Positions 38,299 through 48,302 are shown, counted from the first letter of the stretch. The stretch: DNA of 64,000 bases from Prevotella sp. oral taxon 475 (GCF_018127805.1 NZ_CP072334.1:2024001-2088000); one strand, 5' to 3'. Numbers and translations are program-made. The notes: generated from the sequence alone by a model not told the origin.

Positions 38299-39390
38299 TT
38301 ATTTCTTATAATGTTTGTCATAGAACTTCTTCTTGACGATGGTCCCGGGGAAGGTTTTCTTTCTGATTTGCACTTCTACGTCGGTGCCCAAAGCAGCATA
38401 TGCACTGTCGATGAGAGCCATACACACGCTTTTATCTACAGAGATGGTATGGTATCCGGTGGTTACCTCGCCTATCATCTGTCCATCTTTCCACACCGAA
38501 TAGCCATTTCGCGGAATCGCTTTATCGTGAAGCTCGATGCCCACCAGTTTTTTTTGCACGCCCTCGCCCTTCTGACGGGCAACGGCTTCTTTGCCAATGA
38601 ATTCTGGTTTGTCGAGTTTGCAAAACATACTGAAGCCCGCCATCACCGGAGAGATGTCTTTGCTGAGTTCGTGACCGTACAAGGGCAGTCCCACCTCAAA
38701 GCGAAGCGTGTCTCGACAGCCCAATCCGCAAGGTTTGCACTGTCCGCTGGCCATGAGTTGGTCCCAAAGCTGACGTATCAAGTCGTGCGAACCATAAATT
38801 TCAAAGCCGTCTTCACCGGTATATCCCGTACGACTGACGATGGCCGTTCCCTGCTTTTCGTCAATGGTTTTGGCCGTATAGAACGCCAGTTCTTTGCAAG
38901 GAATGCCCAACACGGTCTCCATCACCTCCTCGGCTTTGGGTCCTTGCACGGCGAGCTGCCCGTAGTAGTCGGAGCAATGATCGATGGTGACATCCAGTCC
39001 GTCGCTGTTTTGTCTCATCCAGTCCACGTCTTTATCGATATTGGCTGCATTGATCACGATAAAAAACTCGTTCTCTCCCATCTTGTAAACCAGCATATCG
39101 TCTACCGTTCCGCCGTCGGGATAGAGCATCATGCCATAGAACACCTTTCCGATGGAGGCTCCTGTCACATCATTGGTAAAGATGTGATTGACGTATTTCT
39201 CTGCATCGGGCCCTGTGACATAGACTTCGCCCATGTGCGAGACATCGAATACGCCGCAATCGCCTCGCACGGCGTTGTGCTCTTCGGTGATAGAAGTGTA
39301 CTGAATGGGCATTTCAAAGCCCCCGAAGGGTTGCATCAACGCCCCGAGCGCGGTGTGCTTGTCATACAGGCACGTTTTTTTATTCTCCAT
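38299..39390 (-). CDS. gcvT: Aminomethyltransferase (T-protein)
   Basis: A 363-residue folate-binding enzyme that moves the C1 unit from lipoyl-GcvH to tetrahydrofolate and releases ammonia. Motifs: DVSHMGEVYVTGPDA, ANIDKDVDWM, SRTGYTGEDGFEIY and KFYDKHYKK end. It lies 4 bp downstream of lplA. Confidence 0.95.
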   Translation of the reverse strand: MENKKTCLYDKHTALGALMQPFGGFEMPIQYTSITEEHNAVRGDCGVFDVSHMGEVYVTGPDAEKYVNHIFTNDVTGASIGKVFYGMMLYPDGGTVDDMLVYKMGENEFFIVINAANIDKDVDWMRQNSDGLDVTIDHCSDYYGQLAVQGPKAEEVMETVLGIPCKELAFYTAKTIDEKQGTAIVSRTGYTGEDGFEIYGSHDLIRQLWDQLMASGQCKPCGLGCRDTLRFEVGLPLYGHELSKDISPVMAGFSMFCKLDKPEFIGKEAVARQKGEGVQKKLVGIELHDKAIPRNGYSVWKDGQMIGEVTTGYHTISVDKSVCMALIDSAYAALGTDVEVQIRKKTFPGTIVKKKFYDKHYKK

Positions 39391-39394
39391 ATTC

Positions 39395-40369
39395 TTAAGG
39401 ATTGATGATAAGCTTGATAAAATCTTCTTTCTTCAGGTTCATGATAATGTCGTCCACTTTGGGTGGCAATGCCTGCCGAACGGCTTCTTCGGTGTAGGGA
39501 ATGTTCTTGAGCAACTCGAGAAGACGGTTGTCTATGTCGCCCGTGAGGAAGAAGTCGCCCATCACATTCACGGCTTTGATGATGCCATTCTTGAGTTCGA
39601 TGCGCACTTCAAAGTCGCCAACGTTCTCGATTCGCCGATGATGAACCACCGAATAGCGGGGGTTGCTGCCGTAGATAAACTCGGGCGTAAGATATTCGCG
39701 CTCGATTTCCTCTACGATACGCACGTCTTCATCCGTCAGTCGGTGGGTTCTCTCGCACAAATCTCTTCTGACAAAGGCCTTGAAGTCTTCCAAAGAGATG
39801 TCCGTATAGTCTTTCAGCAGAGCGATGTGCTGACGAACGCTCTTCACGCCTTTGCTCACCAGCTTGGCATCGGTGGGTGTAATGCTGCCCACCATGTTCT
39901 CCATATTCGTGTCGTAGAGCATTGTTCCGTGCACGATGCTTCGCCCGGGAATGTGGTAAAAGGCGTTTCCCGACACCTTTTTGCCATCGATGAGGATATC
40001 GTTCCTTCCGCTGGCCTTCGCATCTACGCCGAGTTTGCACAGGGTTTGGGTCACCATGTCGATGTAACGCCCAAAGGTGAAGTTCACGTTTTCGTCTTTC
40101 GTGATGTAAGAGAACATCACATTGCTCATATCGGCATAAACACAACCTCCTCCGCTCTTTCTACGCACGGTGTTGATGTGGTGCTTCCGACAGTAGTCCA
40201 GGTTCACTTCGTTCTCGATGAGCTGGTTTCGCCCAAAGATAACGGTAGGTTCTACTTGCCACATAAAGAAGCAATCGTCTAAGTCGAGGTGCCTGGCAAC
40301 GAATTCTTCCATCGATAGATAAAAGGTGAGTCGTCGCGTTTCGTCAAAAGGCAGTTCTATATAGATCAT
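39395..40369 (-). CDS. lplA: Lipoate--protein ligase
   Basis: A 324-residue ligase that adenylates lipoate and attaches it to lipoyl domains. The conserved RRKSGGGCVYAD, SYITKDENVNFTFGRY, GRNDILIDGKKVSGNAFY and GTMLYDTNM blocks are present, and the C-terminal accessory domain is included. As first gene of the glycine-cleavage operon it most likely lipoylates GcvH. Confidence 0.94.
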   Translation of the reverse strand: MIYIELPFDETRRLTFYLSMEEFVARHLDLDDCFFMWQVEPTVIFGRNQLIENEVNLDYCRKHHINTVRRKSGGGCVYADMSNVMFSYITKDENVNFTFGRYIDMVTQTLCKLGVDAKASGRNDILIDGKKVSGNAFYHIPGRSIVHGTMLYDTNMENMVGSITPTDAKLVSKGVKSVRQHIALLKDYTDISLEDFKAFVRRDLCERTHRLTDEDVRIVEEIEREYLTPEFIYGSNPRYSVVHHRRIENVGDFEVRIELKNGIIKAVNVMGDFFLTGDIDNRLLELLKNIPYTEEAVRQALPPKVDDIIMNLKKEDFIKLIINP

Positions 40370-40507
40370 AATAAATCGAGGTTTAGGTCTTTTTTACGTT
40401 GGTGTCATCAGGTGCGGCGGGAGGCCGCTTGCAGGCGATTGAACGGGCGGACGGCATGTGTCCGCTGTCAAGAGGGAAAGGACCGGTTGAGGCATTGCTC
40501 TCCCAAC

Positions 40508-40612
40508 TCTTAGCTTTTGCGGTGTCATCTCTTAGCTTTTGCCTTCCATTTTCTTAGCTTTTGCAAGGCGTTTTCTTAGCTTTTGCGAAGCGTTCTTGTA
40601 AGTTCTTGGTTT
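40508..40612 (+). repeat. 22-bp repeat family, locus D (four units with tail)
   Basis: Units begin at 40508, 40530, 40552 and 40574; all four carry the exact core TCTTAGCTTTTGC and differ in the next 9 nt. The tail from 40596 (TTGTAAGTTCTTGG) resembles the tail of locus B. If the -7 box at 40668-40675 is used, the array lies in the 5' leader of the glycine-cleavage transcript. No glycine riboswitch is seen. Confidence 0.92.
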
Positions 40613-40667
40613 TCAGTTGATTGTAAAGGTGCTATCGGCATTGAGATTCCGCATCCCTGTTCCTCCG

Positions 40668-40675
40668 CAAATGTA
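40668..40675 (-). promoter_or_regulatory. Probable -7 box of the glycine cleavage operon
   Basis: TACATTTG on the minus strand followed by CGGAGG. The lplA start is about 300 bp downstream, which would give a long leader; a nearer promoter cannot be excluded. Confidence 0.4.
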
Positions 40676-40794
40676 CGACAAAATTGACAGAAAGTCGTAC
40701 ATTTTTTGAAAGAAAATTTTCGGAAATCTGTGTTTATCGGAAATGAGGTCTTTCTCTTGGTCTGTCCGAGCCTCCTCACTTAGAGGAATTCAAC

Positions 40795-40890
40795 AGATCC
40801 ATCTCTATAAGGTTGTTATGGATGAGCATTGTCAAGACTGGGTGGGCGCGCTTCGCTTGCTCATCCTACCCTATCAACAAGCCCATCGCT
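40795..40890. repeat. Dispersed GGTTGTTATG / GCTCATCCTACCCTA element
   Basis: GGTTGTTATGGATGAGCA and CGCTTGCTCATCCTACCCTA flank a short middle and can pair through GGATGAGCA/TGCTCATCC. A close relative lies at 44419-44510. The rest of 40370-41065 shows no coding signal. Confidence 0.55.
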
Positions 40891-41023
40891 ACTCGGTTGT
40901 TATCGCAGCGTGTGTTTGGAGGTGATTCTGAACTGGGGCAGTCTTTTTAGCATGTAATATGCCATCGAGAAGGTTTCTTTTCTTGTCGTCGAATGGCGAT
41001 TCTTGAAGTAAGGAGAAAAAAAT

Positions 41024-41050
41024 GCCCCCTATCCGCTGGGGACAGGGGGC
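41024..41050 (-). terminator. Terminator of ribBA
   Basis: GCCCCCT pairs with AGGGGGC around a 13-nt loop; seven T follow on the minus strand. It lies 16 bp past the ribBA stop. Confidence 0.8.
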
Positions 41051-41065
41051 GCAGGTGGGGAAGAA

Positions 41066-42274
41066 TCAGAGGTGCAGATGGTGCCCCATCCGTTCTTGTT
41101 TGGTCTTTAGATATTTGTAATCATATTCGTTGGGATGCACTTCCAGTGGGATGTTCTCGGCAATTTCCAGTCCATAAGCCTCTAATCCCACGCGTTTCAC
41201 GGGATTGTTGGTGAGGAGCCGCATCTTGTGCACCTTGAGGTGGCGCAGCATTTGAGCCCCGCAGCCATAGTCTCTTTCATCGGGTTTGAAACCCAAATGC
41301 ACGTTGGCATCCACCGTGTCGTAGCCCTGCTCTTGCAGTTTGTAGGCCGCAATTTTGTTCATCAGGCCTATTCCGCGTCCTTCTTGCTGCATATAGATGA
41401 GCACGCCTTTACCTTCTTGCTCGATCATCTCGAGCGAAAGGTGCAGCTGATCGCCGCAGTCGCAGCGCAAACTGCCCAAGATGTCGCCCGTAGCACACGA
41501 CGAATGCACACGCACCAGCACCGCTTCGTCTGCCGCCCACTGACCTTTGGTCAGGGCAAAATGTTCCAATCCGTTGCTCACCTGCCGGAAAGGGGTGAGC
41601 TGAAAATGGCCGTATTTGGTGGGCATGTCTACCGTTTGCCCCACTTCGATGAGCGATTCCGTTTTCAGTCGGTAGGCAATCATGTCTTTAATGCTGATGA
41701 GCTTCAGGTCGTACTTCTGCGCCATTTCTTTAAGTTCGGGCAGTCGGGCCATCGTTCCGTCCTCATTCATAATCTCCATCAGGGCTCCTACGGGATATAA
41801 ACCAGCCATTCGGCATAGGTCGATGGCCGCTTCGGTGTGTCCGCTCCTGCGCAATACGCCGTTGTCTTGGGCATACAGCGGGTTGATATGTCCGGGTCGG
41901 CCGAAGGTTTCAGGCTTCGACGTCGGGTCGGCCAGTGCTTTGATGGTCTCGGCACGGTCGTGTGCGGAGACGCCTGTTGAGCATCCTTCCAGCTTATCCA
42001 CTGTAACGGTGAAGGGAGTGCCCAGCACCGAGGTGTTGTCAGCCACCTGATGGGGCAGGTTGAGCTCTTTGCAACGCGACAAAGTGACCGGTGCACACAA
42101 CACGCCTCGGGCATGTTTGAGCATGAAATTCACCTTCTCGGCCGTTATTTTCTCGGCGGCGATAATCAGGTCGCCCTCGTTTTCGCGGTCTTCATCATCT
42201 ACAACAATCACAAACTTTCCGTCTCTGAAGTCGGCTATCGCTTCTTCAACGCTGTTGAGTGTCAGTTCTGCCAT
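41066..42274 (-). CDS. ribBA: Bifunctional dihydroxybutanone-phosphate synthase / GTP cyclohydrolase II
   Basis: A 402-residue riboflavin enzyme. RibB half: [14 protein letters not shown] (acidic Mg site), [23 protein letters not shown]. RibA half: [24 protein letters not shown] (three zinc Cys) and [13 protein letters not shown]. It makes both precursors of riboflavin. Its last residues GHHLHL are usual. Single gene with its own terminator, 57 bp downstream of the LptF/G gene. Confidence 0.96.
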   Translation of the reverse strand: MAELTLNSVEEAIADFRDGKFVIVVDDEDRENEGDLIIAAEKITAEKVNFMLKHARGVLCAPVTLSRCKELNLPHQVADNTSVLGTPFTVTVDKLEGCSTGVSAHDRAETIKALADPTSKPETFGRPGHINPLYAQDNGVLRRSGHTEAAIDLCRMAGLYPVGALMEIMNEDGTMARLPELKEMAQKYDLKLISIKDMIAYRLKTESLIEVGQTVDMPTKYGHFQLTPFRQVSNGLEHFALTKGQWAADEAVLVRVHSSCATGDILGSLRCDCGDQLHLSLEMIEQEGKGVLIYMQQEGRGIGLMNKIAAYKLQEQGYDTVDANVHLGFKPDERDYGCGAQMLRHLKVHKMRLLTNNPVKRVGLEAYGLEIAENIPLEVHPNEYDYKYLKTKQERMGHHLHL

Positions 42275-42331
42275 ATCATTATCTTTTATTGGTTTCTATA
42301 TATAATAAGGTGTAACGTATCGTTCGCCCTT

Positions 42332-44239
42332 TTATCTCGCTCCCGGCTCCATCGAATGGATGGTGCGAACGATGGTTTCGCTGGTCTGGGTGATGACCTT
42401 CAGGTCGTGCAACAGACGCAAGCGGAAACGCCACATCCGCAGATACAAGAACAGACCCACGGGGAAAAGCACGGCCGCAACGACGTTCATCCACTGCCGA
42501 TCGAAAGGTCGGGTGTGCGCTTTCACCGAGAGGATGGGATATTTGTTGAGTTCGGCCAGGATGATTTTGTTGCGTGTGTTCCCCAAATCGTCTATGATGA
42601 GCTCCAGTTGTTCGCTCATTTCCTCCACATCGTGGTCGGGATGATATTTGAAAAACACTTGAACAACGCCAGGAGCCTGTTTCAGGTGGTGCGATTGGGC
42701 ATAGGTTTGCACGCGGTGGTTGAGTTCCACCAGTTGTTCGGCATCGCGTTGGTAGTCGGGATCATTGATGATCACTTCTTTACCGGCCACCTGTCGTTTG
42801 ATGCGAAGGCCCAAAAGCCTCATCGCCATATGACGATAGGCGTCGAGATTGAACACGACCGAGTCTTTATTGGCTTTGTAAGTAACAAAGACAGCGATAG
42901 GGGTGAGGATAGCCGGGGCCAGACTTCGCCCAAACCAAACGGCCCAAATGCCACGCCGGGACATTTGATAGCCGGAGTTGTCGAGGATGTAATAGACGAT
43001 GAACACCAGCACCGAGACGATAACAGGTATGCCTAAGCCTCCCTTTCGGATGATGGCCCCGAGCGGTGCACCGATAAAAAAGAAGATGAGACACGAGAGA
43101 GCAACGGTGAACTTATTGATCGCCTCGATTTCATGCTGCCGAATCATGCGGTTAGCATCCTCGGTTATCATCGTCTTAAACTCCATATCCGACAAGATCG
43201 ACTGCACTTGTGCCCTCGCACTACCCACCGTTTCCTTCTTTTGCTCGGTGTTCATTCGGTTGAAAAGAGTGTCTATCGGCAGCAATTTCCTGGCTACAGT
43301 CTTCACAGCCGCTAAGGAATCCATCCGGTTGAGATGAGCCGTGTGATAATAAGAGGCTTGGGTTTCGCGATAGAAAGCTTGTCCGATGCTGTCGGTCGAC
43401 CGTCTCAGCGAGTCTAAATCGTGATAAATCTTCACCAATCCCTTTCCTTTGGCATCGCCAGAGAGCAATCCGGCATCGGTCATACTGAAGTCTGCATTGA
43501 AGTCGATTAGCATTTTCTTCTCCAAGAAGCTCTCCCTTCGATAAGGAGCAGCGGCATTGCTGCCTACCTCTTGCGATTGATTGGAGAACCATTCGCCTGC
43601 CCACAGCGTGAGCAACAGGTGTTTCTTTTCGGCGGTAGACTGCAACATGCCCGAGTCTGCCAGGATAATCTCCGAGTCTTCATAGCTGTTGGACATTCGA
43701 TAGATCATGATTCCGTAAAACTTACCCGTCTCCAAGTCTTTCTTTTGCACGTAGATGTTGCTGTTGGGAATACCGTCGTAGAACACGCCTTCCGGGATTT
43801 CGAGCTCCGGACTCTTCTGTTTCATCGAGATCAACAGCTGTGCGATCTTGATGGTAGACCGCGGTCCGATTTCGTTTTGAAAGATGAAAGAGGCGAAGCT
43901 GATGGCAATGCTGATGAAAATCAGCGATCGAAACGATCGCATCAACGAGATTCCGGCAGCCTTGATGGCGGTTAGCTCACTGCTCTCGCCCAGATTGCCA
44001 AAAGTGATGAGCGAGGAAAGCAGAATGGCCAAAGGCAAAGCCTGCGGTACCATCATCAATCCCATGTACCAAAAAAACTGTGCCAGAATCTCCATCGACA
44101 AACCTTTGCCGATCAAGTCGTCGATATATCGCCACAGAAACTGCATCATCAGCACGAACTGGCAGATGAAGAAGGTTCCGAAAAACAGCAATCCAAACTG
44201 TTTAGTAATAAAGATGTCGAGTTTTTTTATCCTAAGCAT
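42332..44239 (-). CDS. LptF/LptG family LPS export permease
   Basis: About 635 residues: six membrane helices in two groups of three around a large periplasmic jellyroll, as in the YjgP/YjgQ family. Conserved LDIFITKQF, PQALPLAILLSSLITFGNLGESSELTAIKAAGISL and FIGAPLGAIIRKGGLG are seen. With LptB2 it extracts LPS from the inner membrane. I use the ATG at 44239, where family similarity begins, although the frame is open to an ATG at 44269. A C-terminal stretch of about 150 residues beyond the last usual helix, with two further hydrophobic segments, is common in Bacteroidota members. Confidence 0.9.
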   Translation of the reverse strand: MLRIKKLDIFITKQFGLLFFGTFFICQFVLMMQFLWRYIDDLIGKGLSMEILAQFFWYMGLMMVPQALPLAILLSSLITFGNLGESSELTAIKAAGISLMRSFRSLIFISIAISFASFIFQNEIGPRSTIKIAQLLISMKQKSPELEIPEGVFYDGIPNSNIYVQKKDLETGKFYGIMIYRMSNSYEDSEIILADSGMLQSTAEKKHLLLTLWAGEWFSNQSQEVGSNAAAPYRRESFLEKKMLIDFNADFSMTDAGLLSGDAKGKGLVKIYHDLDSLRRSTDSIGQAFYRETQASYYHTAHLNRMDSLAAVKTVARKLLPIDTLFNRMNTEQKKETVGSARAQVQSILSDMEFKTMITEDANRMIRQHEIEAINKFTVALSCLIFFFIGAPLGAIIRKGGLGIPVIVSVLVFIVYYILDNSGYQMSRRGIWAVWFGRSLAPAILTPIAVFVTYKANKDSVVFNLDAYRHMAMRLLGLRIKRQVAGKEVIINDPDYQRDAEQLVELNHRVQTYAQSHHLKQAPGVVQVFFKYHPDHDVEEMSEQLELIIDDLGNTRNKIILAELNKYPILSVKAHTRPFDRQWMNVVAAVLFPVGLFLYLRMWRFRLRLLHDLKVITQTSETIVRTIHSMEPGAR

Positions 44240-44286
44240 CTTGGCGATTCGGGCCGTTTCATATGGCATACAAGCCCGTCAACGTG

Positions 44287-44294
44287 CAAAATTA
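44287..44294 (-). promoter_or_regulatory. -7 box of the LptF/G gene
   Basis: TAATTTTG on the minus strand followed by CACG, 48 bp from the chosen start codon. Confidence 0.5.
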
Positions 44295-44418
44295 GTACAA
44301 AAAAATAAGATTTGCGCCTACGAAAGACTTTTTATCAAACGCCCTTTCCCATGCGCTCTCTGCAATCATTGATCTATTCTCAATAATCCATTCTCCATTA
44401 AAAACATACCACCCCCGA

Positions 44419-44510
44419 TAGGGTTGTTATGAAGGAGCATCGCTTCAACAAGATCGCTGCGCTTCACTTGCTCATCCTACCCTACCAACAGATCTATCCC
44501 TACTCCTTAC
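44419..44510. repeat. Dispersed GGTTGTTATG / GCTCATCCTACCCTA element
   Basis: Close relative of 40795-40890: GGTTGTTATGAAGGAGCA, then CACTTGCTCATCCTACCCTACCAACAG. It is followed by a pyrimidine tract (CTCCTTACTACT, to 44577) and then 22-bp repeat locus E, the same order as at 3940-4165 and 56700-56950. Confidence 0.6.
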
Positions 44511-44578
44511 GACCTCCCCCCTTTACTACTTACTACTTTCCCCCTTACTCCTTACTACTCCCCCCTTACTCCTCCATC

Positions 44579-44690
44579 TCTTAGCTTTCGCACTTCATTT
44601 TCTTAGCTTTCGCCCTGCGTTTTCTTAGCTTTTGCACGCCAAAAGCTAAGGTTTTGAAAATCATCTGATAAGAGATGGGTTTTCAATCGA
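44579..44690. repeat. 22-bp repeat family, locus E
   Basis: Units begin at 44579, 44601 and 44623; then an inverted half unit (CAAAAGCTAAG) pairs with the third unit as an 11-bp stem with a 5-nt loop. A tail with GATAAGAGATGGGTTTTCA follows, loosely like the tails of loci B and D. Confidence 0.85.
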
Positions 44691-44792
44691 TTATAGAGAT
44701 TGCCCAAAAAACCGTTTCCCGCTTATTGAAAAGGCAGTCTTTACATCCTCACAAAGAAATAGCGATGCCTCGTTTCGAGCTAAATTGAAAAA

Positions 44793-44824
44793 TGCCGGAT
44801 GGCACCGTTAGGCACCATCCGGCA
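44793..44824 (-). terminator. Terminator of the LRR gene pair
   Basis: TGCCGGATGG pairs exactly with CCATCCGGCA around a 12-nt loop; five T follow on the minus strand. Confidence 0.8.
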
Positions 44825-44888
44825 ACTATGGGGTAGAAACGAACCAGACGTCATACGTCCGTTCGTCTTTCTGCATGCGGCGAGAGGG

Positions 44889-46487
44889 CTATTCCACCAG
44901 CACTTTTTTCACCCTGCCATCGCTCATCTTCACGAGGTTGACACCACGTTCAGGGGCCGAGAGGCGACAGCCGGAGAGGTTGTAACGTGCCACTTCCACA
45001 GCCTCTGCCTGTGCTTGGGGCACCGTTTGCAGAGCCGTCACCACCTTCAGATCGTCTTCAATGCTATCGAAAGAGAAGTCACTCCAACCCGCTGCTCTCT
45101 CATAAGCCTTTTTCGACCCCTTGGGCACATGCAAAGCGAGGGTGGCTCCGAGGAGATTGAACGTCTCGTCGTCGAGCGTTGGCGGTGTTTGGGCAGAGAT
45201 ATTGAGCGTGGTCATCCGGTCGTCCATACAGAATACCTTGGCCCCAATATGGCGAAGGGTAGAGGGCAATGAGAGCGTTTCGAGCGAATAGCAATAAGCA
45301 AACGTGCCGTCTTCGATGCGAGTAACGCCCTCGGGCACTTCGATCGTCTCGATATCCGAGTAGTAGAAACACTCTTTGCCTATCTCGCGCACAGTTTTGG
45401 GAATGTTGATGTCGGCCACACCGGTGTAGGTAAAGGCATATTTGCCCATTTTTTCAAGACCTTCGGGCAATCGAATGTGGGCCAGTGCCACCTTTCTCTT
45501 TTCCGAACTCTTCTTGATGTCTTTGTAAGCATTTCCTCCACCGCACTCTTGGAAAGCTCCGGTAGCCAGTTCGCGCACCGTGGCGGGCACGGTATAAGTC
45601 GTTCCGTGCTTGGAGGTGGGATAGCAGATGAGCGTGGTCTGCGCCTTGTTGAAGAGCACACCGTCTACCGAAACAAAGTGTTCGCTGGCCGTCTCTACCT
45701 CAATAGAGGCAAGCGCATAGGTAGCGGCAAACGCATCCTCGCCGATCTCCTTGATAGAGGCCGGGATATGGATGCTGGTCAGCTTGGATGCCGTGCCGAA
45801 AGCCAGACCTCCGATGCTCTCAAGCGTACCAGGCAGATCGAGTTCGCCCGTTCGATAGACAAAACATTGCAGCAATCGGTTGGTGCGAAGGTCGATGAGA
45901 AGCCCGTTATCCACTTTGAATGCCGGATTACCAGCGGCCACCGACACGCTAACGGCTTTTTTGAGGTGAGCAAAAGCACCGTCGCCAATCTGCACAACCG
46001 AAGCGGGAATGACAAGATTCTTCGTCTGCACCGTTCCCACAAAAGCCTGTTCGCCAATGCGCTCTAAGCCTTCGGGTAGAGTGATCTCTTGCAACGATCC
46101 TACATGAGCAAAGGCAAAGCTGCCGATTTCTTTCAGTGTGGCGGGAAAATAGAAGTTGGTAACGTAGGTTTGACCCTTGAAGCAGTTGTCGGGGATGTGC
46201 TCGAGCTGCGCATCATGCAGGTTAATGGAATGCAAACTACCCAAATTGCCGGGTGCAGAGAGGCTGGCGATGAAGCGCATGTCGGCCTCGTTCATCGGTC
46301 CTTCTACCTTTAAGCCCTGTATACTGCTGGGGCTGGCGTTATAATAGGCTTGTTCCAGCGTGCCGGGAGCCGTCACTTGCAGCACCACTTGGTTGAAATA
46401 GTGGTCGTCTTTCTGTTTGTAGGCTTCTTGCGCCATCGCAATGAGGGCAGTTGTTAACAACAAAAAGAGAGATAAAAATCTTTTCAT
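44889..46487 (-). CDS. BspA-like leucine-rich-repeat surface protein with secretion tail
   Basis: A 532-residue protein: signal peptide (to IAMAQ), an N-terminal region of about 75 residues, then LRR_5 repeats of the BspA type (EIGSFAFAHVGSLQEITLPEGLERIGEQAF; REIGKECFYYSDIETIEVPEG; LPSTLRHIGAKVF) and a C-terminal tail, VARYNLSGCRLSAPERGVN with MSDGRVKKVLVE, that resembles the type IX secretion sorting domain. BspA proteins bind host proteins and other bacteria. It lies 58 bp downstream of a paralogue of the same architecture. Confidence 0.85.
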   Translation of the reverse strand: MKRFLSLFLLLTTALIAMAQEAYKQKDDHYFNQVVLQVTAPGTLEQAYYNASPSSIQGLKVEGPMNEADMRFIASLSAPGNLGSLHSINLHDAQLEHIPDNCFKGQTYVTNFYFPATLKEIGSFAFAHVGSLQEITLPEGLERIGEQAFVGTVQTKNLVIPASVVQIGDGAFAHLKKAVSVSVAAGNPAFKVDNGLLIDLRTNRLLQCFVYRTGELDLPGTLESIGGLAFGTASKLTSIHIPASIKEIGEDAFAATYALASIEVETASEHFVSVDGVLFNKAQTTLICYPTSKHGTTYTVPATVRELATGAFQECGGGNAYKDIKKSSEKRKVALAHIRLPEGLEKMGKYAFTYTGVADINIPKTVREIGKECFYYSDIETIEVPEGVTRIEDGTFAYCYSLETLSLPSTLRHIGAKVFCMDDRMTTLNISAQTPPTLDDETFNLLGATLALHVPKGSKKAYERAAGWSDFSFDSIEDDLKVVTALQTVPQAQAEAVEVARYNLSGCRLSAPERGVNLVKMSDGRVKKVLVE

Positions 46488-46545
46488 AAAGAGATTAATT
46501 TAAGTGATTGAACATGATTGACTATGAATGAAAGTATCGGAAGCA

Positions 46546-48099
46546 TTAATTTTTCCGTCGGAAAAAGTCTTTATCCAACACCGCTACCCGTTTACTGGTT
46601 TCCTGATAAAGGGCTATATGTTTGAGTTTCTCTTTAGATGCGGCATCCAATCTCAACGGCGCATTGAGACGGAGACGGGTACTCATCTTCCGATCCGAGA
46701 GCATAACCCACTGTTCGTCGGCTTCATAGGCAGCGAGATCTCCCCCAACGACATGTAGTTTGGGGTGTGTCCCAATCTTTCCGAAGGCCTCCGAATGGCA
46801 TTCCGGTGGTACTTGGGCGTGTATCTCGATGTTTTTCAGACCGTCGGAAAGATCGAATACACCTGCACCGACATATTTTAACGTAGAGGGTAGCGACACC
46901 TTCCTAAGCGAATAACAAGCATAGAAAACACCATCTTCCAGTCGTTGTACGCCTTCAGGGACGATCGCCTCCTCAATATTGGTGTAGTAGAAACTATTAC
47001 GACCTATTTTCCTCACGCTGGAAGGAAGATTGACGTGTTCGATGCCCGAGAAAAGGAAGGCGTCGGCACCGATTTCTTCGAGTCCCTCGGGCAATTCTAC
47101 GCGTTTGAGCATCTGCCGGTTCTTCTCCGTTTTGCCCACATGCGAATTTTGTCCGCCCACCTCTTGAAAGGCCCCTGCCGCCAAGACACGCACCGTTGCA
47201 GGGACAACATATTCTGTTACCTCCCTTGATGACGGATAACAAATCAGTTCTGTCTGTGCCTTATCGAAGAGAACACCCTCGATGGAACTGTAGTTGACAT
47301 TCGTTTCTTCCACATTGATACACTGCAAGCTGTAAGTAGAGGCGAAGGCATCTGCTCCGATGCGCCTCACCGACTGCGGAATATACACAGAAGTGACCTC
47401 TTGCGCTCGACCAAAGGCCAGCGTGCCGATGCGGTCAATACCCTCTGCGATGCGTACTTCACCCGTTTTGAAGTTGAAACACTGCAACAGTAGTTTCTCG
47501 CGCTCATCAATGAGCAGACCGTCTATCAGCCTAAACCTTCCGTTTGCCCTGTCTACACACACCTCTGTCAGCTCTTTGATACCGGCAAGAGCCCCTTCGC
47601 CGATGTGTTCTACGCTTGCCGGAATGCAAATAGAATGTAGATGCAGGTTGATGAAAGCCTGCTGCCCGATGCGTTTTAAACCTTGAGGCAGGATGATCTC
47701 GGTGAGTGCGTTGCAGTTGGCAAGAGCAAAATCGCCGATTTCTTCCAAACCGGTAGGTAGATAAAGATGGGTGAGATAGACCAAGCCCTCGAAACACCGC
47801 GGAGGAAGACAGCCAATGAGAGCATCGTGCAGGTTGATGGAGTGCAGACTTTCGAGTTCGTTACCCGAAGAGAGCTTGGAAAGGAAGGCTAAATCGGTAG
47901 CATCAATGGGGCCAACGACGCGTATGCCAGTCATATCCTTGGGATTTTGCTCATTGAATCTCTGTTCGAGCATGCCCTCTTTGTCTACGGTCACGGTTAC
48001 ACGGTTGAAAAAATTGTCGTTCTCTTGTCTATAACGAAAGGGTGTATTTTCTACTTCGGATGTTTCGCCACTCATCTGTGAGAATATGTTTCTGCTCAT
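46546..48099 (-). CDS. BspA-like leucine-rich-repeat protein without signal or tail
   Basis: A 517-residue paralogue of the downstream gene; the repeats align along their length (GLEEIGDFALANCNALTEIILPQGLKRIGQQAF; RKIGRNSFYYTNIEEAIVPEG; LPSTLKYVGAGVF). It starts MSRNIFSQMSGETSEVENTPF with no signal peptide and ends KRVAVLDKDFFRRKN with no sorting tail, so it should stay in the cytoplasm unless exported by another route. No signal-like coding is seen upstream. Probably a tandem duplication in which one copy lost or the other gained secretion signals. Confidence 0.8.
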   Translation of the reverse strand: MSRNIFSQMSGETSEVENTPFRYRQENDNFFNRVTVTVDKEGMLEQRFNEQNPKDMTGIRVVGPIDATDLAFLSKLSSGNELESLHSINLHDALIGCLPPRCFEGLVYLTHLYLPTGLEEIGDFALANCNALTEIILPQGLKRIGQQAFINLHLHSICIPASVEHIGEGALAGIKELTEVCVDRANGRFRLIDGLLIDEREKLLLQCFNFKTGEVRIAEGIDRIGTLAFGRAQEVTSVYIPQSVRRIGADAFASTYSLQCINVEETNVNYSSIEGVLFDKAQTELICYPSSREVTEYVVPATVRVLAAGAFQEVGGQNSHVGKTEKNRQMLKRVELPEGLEEIGADAFLFSGIEHVNLPSSVRKIGRNSFYYTNIEEAIVPEGVQRLEDGVFYACYSLRKVSLPSTLKYVGAGVFDLSDGLKNIEIHAQVPPECHSEAFGKIGTHPKLHVVGGDLAAYEADEQWVMLSDRKMSTRLRLNAPLRLDAASKEKLKHIALYQETSKRVAVLDKDFFRRKN

Positions 48100-48152
48100 A
48101 AAATTCTTTGTTTGTTAATGTAATTCTTTTTTGTTCCATATTGATAGGCTTG

Positions 48153-48160
48153 CAAATTTA
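48153..48160 (-). promoter_or_regulatory. -7 box of the LRR gene pair
   Basis: TAAATTTG on the minus strand followed by CAAGC, 54 bp from the start codon of the first LRR gene. Confidence 0.5.
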
Positions 48161-48262
48161 CGCTTTCCACCCTGCCCCGACAATACCTAAAAGTGGGTAT
48201 AAGCCTAACATTTGGCAGGAATTTCGACGGTGTTGGCCCTGCTTTTCTTATCAACTTTTTTC

Positions 48263-48270
48263 TACCTTTG
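48263..48270 (+). promoter_or_regulatory. -7 box of the 94-residue gene
   Basis: TACCTTTG followed by CAACC, 33 bp upstream of the start codon. Confidence 0.6.
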
Positions 48271-48302
48271 CAACCAAAATATTTCAATTTGCATAGTAGA
48301 GA

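Noticed and set aside
40370..40760. Glycine riboswitch in the leader of the glycine-cleavage operon
   Set aside because: I looked for paired glycine-aptamer cores on the minus strand and saw none; the leader holds only the 22-bp array.
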